Shown here in pieces: positions 5,763 through 8,214 of a DNA stretch of 8,214 bases (position 1 is its first letter; each line of letters begins with the position of its first letter). Both the position numbers and the translations under genes were made by a program. The notes under the pieces were generated by a model that was not told the DNA's origin, ran no database searches, and saw only the letters and a program-made list of their open reading frames with translations. Source of the DNA: Oscillospiraceae bacterium (GTDB taxonomy: Bacteria; Bacillota; Clostridia; Oscillospirales; Acutalibacteraceae); the NCBI GenBank assembly GCA_902796535.1, contig CADBPL010000263.1, forward strand, positions 1 through 8,214, read 5' to 3'.

Positions 5763-5837
5763 TGGCACCCCCTGGGGGAATCGAACCCTCAACTAACCCT
5801 TAGGAGGGGTTTATTATATCCATTTAACTAAGGAGGC
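5763..5837 (-). tRNA. tRNA-Arg (anticodon CCU, reads AGG)
   Basis: Read on the minus strand from 5837, the 75-nt sequence folds as a full cloverleaf. The acceptor GCCTCCT pairs with AGGGGGT, D-stem is GTTA/TAAT with GG in the loop, and anticodon stem AACCC/GGGTT carries loop CTCCTAA. A 4-nt variable loop AGTT, T-arm GAGGG-TTCGATT-CCCCC, discriminator G and an encoded CCA (5765-5763) complete it. The anticodon CCT (DNA) gives Arg for AGG. The acceptor has G1-U72 and U4-G69 wobbles, and the T-stem has one A-C mismatch (A50-C64). It ends 3 bp from the terminator hairpin's T/A tract. Confidence 0.93.
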
Positions 5838-5859
5838 GGATATTCAGTTGTATGCAAGC

Positions 5860-5888
5860 ATTATACGAGCTTTCGGGCGAAAAAGCAA
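5860..5888 (-). promoter_or_regulatory. Promoter of tRNA-Arg
   Basis: On the minus strand TTGCTT (5888-5883) and a perfect TATAAT (5865-5860) are 17 bp apart. The -10 box ends 22 bp before the mature tRNA 5' end. Confidence 0.7.
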
Positions 5889-5926
5889 GCAATATTTAAA
5901 CTTTTTCGGAATTCATAAATTTTTTG

Positions 5927-5955
5927 TTGCAATGCGGGGCTGATTTCTATACAAT
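5927..5955 (+). promoter_or_regulatory. Promoter of the GH13/TfoX operon
   Basis: TTGCAA (5927-5932) and TACAAT (5950-5955) are 17 bp apart. The start would be near 5962, giving a leader of about 43 nt. No operator-like palindrome of the GTTAGC type is present here, so this unit is not part of the candidate metal-type regulon. Basal elements of the tRNA promoter lie just upstream on the other strand. Confidence 0.65.
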
Positions 5956-6004
5956 TAAAGCAACATCGCACATTCCCAAAAATCTGTTATGAAGGGTGAG
6001 GAGA

Positions 6005-7678
6005 ATGCAAAACAAATGGTATAAAAATATGACGATCTACCAGATCTGGACCCGCAGCTTCTGCGATTCCAACGGCGACGGCATCGGCGATCTGCCCGGT
6101 GTTTTGAGCAAGATGGATTACATCCAGTCGCTCGGGGTGGACGGCATCTGGTTTTCGCCGATCTATCCCACGCCCAACGCGGATTACGGCTATGACATTT
6201 CCGATTACAAAAATATCAACCCGGAATTCGGTACGCTGGACGATTTTAAGGCCATACTGGCCGAGGCGCACAAGCGCGGCATGAAGGTGTTTATGGATCT
6301 GGTGGTCAATCACACCTCCGACGAACATGAATGGTTCAAAGAGAGTGCAAAAAGCTGCGATAATCCTTACAGCGACTATTATATCTGGCGCAAGGGCAGG
6401 GGCAAAAAGCCGCCGAACAACTGGCTGAGCGTTTTTGAGGGCGGCGCGTGGGAATACAACGAAAACCGCGATGAATACTACCTGCACGTGTTCGCCAAAA
6501 AGCAGCCCGACCTGAACATGGACAACCCCCAGGTGCGCGAAGAGGTCAAAAGCATTCTGCGCTTCTGGCTGGATATGGGCGTGGACGGGTTCCGTGAAGA
6601 CGTGATCACCTTCATTTCCAAGGCTGAGGGGTTGCCCAACGGGTTCCCGCTGCCGGTCGCGACCGGGATCGAGCATTATAAACACGGCCCGCATCTGGAG
6701 GAATACCTGCGCGAATTCCGCGACGTTCAGAACGAATATGACTGCTTCGCCGTGGGCGAAGGCCCGATGACCAGCGTGAAGGACGCCGTGAATTACTGCA
6801 CCGAGGGCCCGAATCAGCTGCTGGATATGCTCATTTCGTTCGACCACATGAACGCCGACTGCTTTATGGCGGACTGGGTCAAAACGCCGTTCAGCCTGCG
6901 CAAGCTCAAAAAAGCCATGGGCGCGTGGCAATATGAAATGTACGGCAAGGGCTGGAACAGCCTCTACATCGAAAACCACGATCACGCCCGCGTGATCGAC
7001 CGCTACGGCAGCCCGAAATATCGGATGCAAAGCGGCAAAATGCTCGCCGCCATGTACTTTTTGCAGTGCGGCACGCCGTTCATTTATCAGGGGCAGGAGA
7101 TCGGCATGGGCAACATCCGCCTGAACAAGGTCGAAGACCATAAAGACGTTCTGACCTTCAACAATTACCGCCTGTTCTCCAGCCTGCTGCACATGAGCGA
7201 TGAAAAGTTTTTGGATCTGTCCGCCAAGGTCAACCGCGAAAACGCCAGAACGCCGGTGCAGTGGGATGACAGCGAAAACGCCGGGTTCACCACCGGCACG
7301 CCGTGGTTCAGCGTGAACGAGAATTATCACGAGATCAACGTGGCCGCGCAGCAAAACGACCCGGATTCGCTGCTCAATTTCTACCGTCAGCTCACGGCCT
7401 ACCGCAAGAACAACGAGCTGGTCATTTACGGCAAATATAAAGAATATTACCACAACAGCAGCGAGCTTTACGTCTATGAGCGCCGCTGGAAGGGCGAAAA
7501 GCTGCTGGTGGTCTGCTCTTTCAAAGAAAAACCGGTTCACTTCAAAGCCCCTGAACAATACGACCTGAGCAAGGGCGAGATCGTGCTGAGCAATTACAAG
7601 GAGCTTTCCCACAAGGGCAACGGCTTTGTCACCAAGCCCTATGAAGTGCGCGTGTATCATTTCGGAAAGGGTTCATGA
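6005..7678 (+). CDS. GH13 alpha-glucosidase, oligo-1,6-glucosidase type
   Basis: The 557-residue cytoplasmic enzyme (no signal peptide) hydrolyses terminal glucose from short alpha-glucans. Its length and motifs match the oligo-1,6-glucosidase/trehalose-6-phosphate hydrolase group (GH13_31-like). A calcium-loop motif DSNGDGIGDL (21-30) is followed by region I DLVVNH (98-103), region II GFREDV with nucleophile Asp199, region III with acid/base Glu252 (VGEGP), and region IV ENHDHAR with Asp326. Val200 after the nucleophile is the residue linked in this family to alpha-1,6 preference. Departures from the usual pattern are Glu198 (often Met), VGEGP (often VGEMP) and NHDHAR (often NHDQPR). ATG 6005 is chosen over GTG 5996; the purine-rich AAGGGTGAGGAG (5992-6003) precedes it. 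Trehalose-6-phosphate hydrolase cannot be excluded. It overlaps the next gene by 4 bp. Confidence 0.93.
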   Translation: MQNKWYKNMTIYQIWTRSFCDSNGDGIGDLPGVLSKMDYIQSLGVDGIWFSPIYPTPNADYGYDISDYKNINPEFGTLDDFKAILAEAHKRGMKVFMDLVVNHTSDEHEWFKESAKSCDNPYSDYYIWRKGRGKKPPNNWLSVFEGGAWEYNENRDEYYLHVFAKKQPDLNMDNPQVREEVKSILRFWLDMGVDGFREDVITFISKAEGLPNGFPLPVATGIEHYKHGPHLEEYLREFRDVQNEYDCFAVGEGPMTSVKDAVNYCTEGPNQLLDMLISFDHMNADCFMADWVKTPFSLRKLKKAMGAWQYEMYGKGWNSLYIENHDHARVIDRYGSPKYRMQSGKMLAAMYFLQCGTPFIYQGQEIGMGNIRLNKVEDHKDVLTFNNYRLFSSLLHMSDEKFLDLSAKVNRENARTPVQWDDSENAGFTTGTPWFSVNENYHEINVAAQQNDPDSLLNFYRQLTAYRKNNELVIYGKYKEYYHNSSELYVYERRWKGEKLLVVCSFKEKPVHFKAPEQYDLSKGEIVLSNYKELSHKGNGFVTKPYEVRVYHFGKGS

Positions 7679-7980
7679 TGGCTTCCAGCAAAGAATATCT
7701 GGCGTTCGTGCTCGAACAGCTCGCCGGGCTCGAGGGCGTCACCCACCGCGCCATGATGGGCGAATATGTGATTTATTTTCAAGGCAAGGTCGTCGGCGGC
7801 ATTTATGACGACCGGTTCCTTGTCAAGCCCACCCCGTCGGCCAAAGCGCTGCTGCCCGACGCGCCGTTGGAACTGCCTTATGAGGGCGCAAAGGAAATGC
7901 TGCTGCCCGATGTGGACGACCGCGAGCTGCTGCTGCGGCTGCTCCCCGCCGTTGCCGCCGACCTGCCGGGCAAAAAGTAA
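7675..7980 (+). CDS. TfoX N-terminal-domain protein
   Basis: The 101-residue protein matches the TfoX/Sxy N-terminal domain: an N-terminal helix (SKEYLAFVLEQLAGL), then a strand pair around MMGEYVIYFQGKVVGGIYDDRFLVKPT (27-53), then a C-terminal helix rich in Leu. The GEY...GKVVG...DDRxxVKPT pattern is diagnostic. The C-terminal TfoX domain of the competence regulator is absent, as is usual for stand-alone Firmicute copies, whose function is unknown. ATG 7675 overlaps the GH13 stop (ATGA) and follows GGAAAGGG (7664-7671); ATG 7678 is an alternative. It is translationally coupled to the hydrolase, but nothing in the sequence explains a functional tie. No convincing terminator is seen after it. 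Confidence 0.88.
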   Translation: MMASSKEYLAFVLEQLAGLEGVTHRAMMGEYVIYFQGKVVGGIYDDRFLVKPTPSAKALLPDAPLELPYEGAKEMLLPDVDDRELLLRLLPAVAADLPGKK

Positions 7981-8052
7981 ATCAATTTTCGATTTTCTCA
8001 TCAAAAAACAAATTGTTCCGCAAAAAAGTTAATGATTTTCGCAAAAAATGTA

Positions 8053-8081
8053 TTGAATTTGTGAAAGAACTGTGCTATATT
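8053..8081 (+). promoter_or_regulatory. Promoter of the right-edge gene
   Basis: TTGAAT (8053-8058) and TATATT (8076-8081) are 17 bp apart, with an extended -10 TG at 8073-8074. The start near 8088 would give a leader of about 115 nt, long for a simple gene. Confidence 0.7.
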
Positions 8082-8115
8082 ATGTGCGTATATCGTGATA
8101 TTACCTGTAACTGGA

Positions 8116-8188
8116 AGTTTTGTTCCCGTTGGCAGATGAACAGCTGCAGCGTAGTGTCGGATTTATAAACAAAACTGCGCTATGCGCA
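8116..8188 (+). other. Structured 5' leader of the right-edge gene
   Basis: AGTTTTGTT (8116-8124) is perfectly complementary to AACAAAACT (8168-8176), enclosing 43 nt. A second small hairpin, TGCGC-TAT-GCGCA (8176-8188), ends 2 nt before the AGGAGG ribosome site and shares base 8176 with the first stem. I do not recognise a known riboswitch class. The pairing is seen; a regulatory role is inference. Confidence 0.4.
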
Positions 8189-8202
8189 ACAGGAGGAAAA
8201 GT

Positions 8203-8214
8203 ATGAAGAAAACA
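8203..8214 (+). CDS. Start of a gene running off the right edge (MKKT...)
   Basis: ATG at 8203 follows a strong AGGAGG (8191-8196) at 6 nt and sits downstream of a good promoter. Only four codons (Met-Lys-Lys-Thr) are visible. A Lys-rich start is common at signal peptides of exported or lipoproteins, such as sugar-binding proteins, but nothing further can be said. Confidence 0.7.

Noticed and set aside
5731..5837. An integration (att) site at the tRNA-Arg 3' end
   Set aside because: No integrase and no second copy of the tRNA 3' end is seen in the window; the adjacent sequence is a normal terminator.
5987..7660. A 557-codon open frame on the minus strand opposite the GH13 gene
   Set aside because: It mirrors an enzyme with all four GH13 motifs; the Val/His/Ala-rich product looks non-natural and has no ribosome site.
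8088..8202. A known riboswitch (c-di-GMP, TPP, preQ1, SAM)
   Set aside because: None of the conserved core motifs of these classes could be found by eye.

Overview
The window looks like chromosomal DNA of a GC-rich gut-type Firmicute of class Clostridia (Oscillospiraceae/Ruminococcaceae-like). This is inferred from strong GGAGG ribosome sites, canonical TTGACA/TATAAT promoters with 17-bp spacers, a DUF3793 protein, a clostridial-style GMxCxMC heavy-metal-associated protein and a GH13 oligosaccharide hydrolase. No transposase, phage or CRISPR gene is visible.

Layout. (1) Bases 1-321, minus strand: N-terminal 107 codons of a glycoside-hydrolase-like protein with its own promoter. (2) 322-815: a divergent regulatory region of about 490 bp. 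It holds the minus promoter, a perfect 22-bp tandem repeat, a near-consensus plus promoter with a palindromic operator on its start site, and a roughly 290-nt leader with two hairpins; the second hairpin repeats the operator and ends in a T run. (3) 816-4831: a tight plus-strand operon of an ABC ATPase, a very long FtsX-type permease and a small HMA-domain metal-binding protein, closed by a strong terminator. (4) 4904-5609: a DUF3793 gene whose promoter carries the same GTTAGC-N4-GCTAAC operator. (5) 5626-5837: an unusual array of mini-hairpins separated by ATTTCAC, a bidirectional terminator and a minus-strand tRNA-Arg(CCU). (6) 5927-7980: a GH13 alpha-glucosidase/oligo-1,6-glucosidase overlapping a TfoX N-terminal-domain protein. 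(7) 8053-8214: promoter, structured leader and first four codons of a further gene (MKKT...).

How the parts may work together. The most interesting unit is the candidate regulon formed by the ABC/FtsX/HMA operon and DUF3793. Three copies of one palindrome, all with the same right half GCTAACCAA, mark both transcription units. The palindrome resembles the half-sites of DtxR-family metal-dependent repressors, and the operon encodes a CxxC metal-binding protein, so a metal-responsive (possibly iron or copper) export or envelope function is a reasonable inference but is not proven. The regulator itself is not in the window. The GH13/TfoX pair and the partial hydrolase at the left edge suggest carbohydrate use nearby but show no regulatory link to the metal-type regulon.
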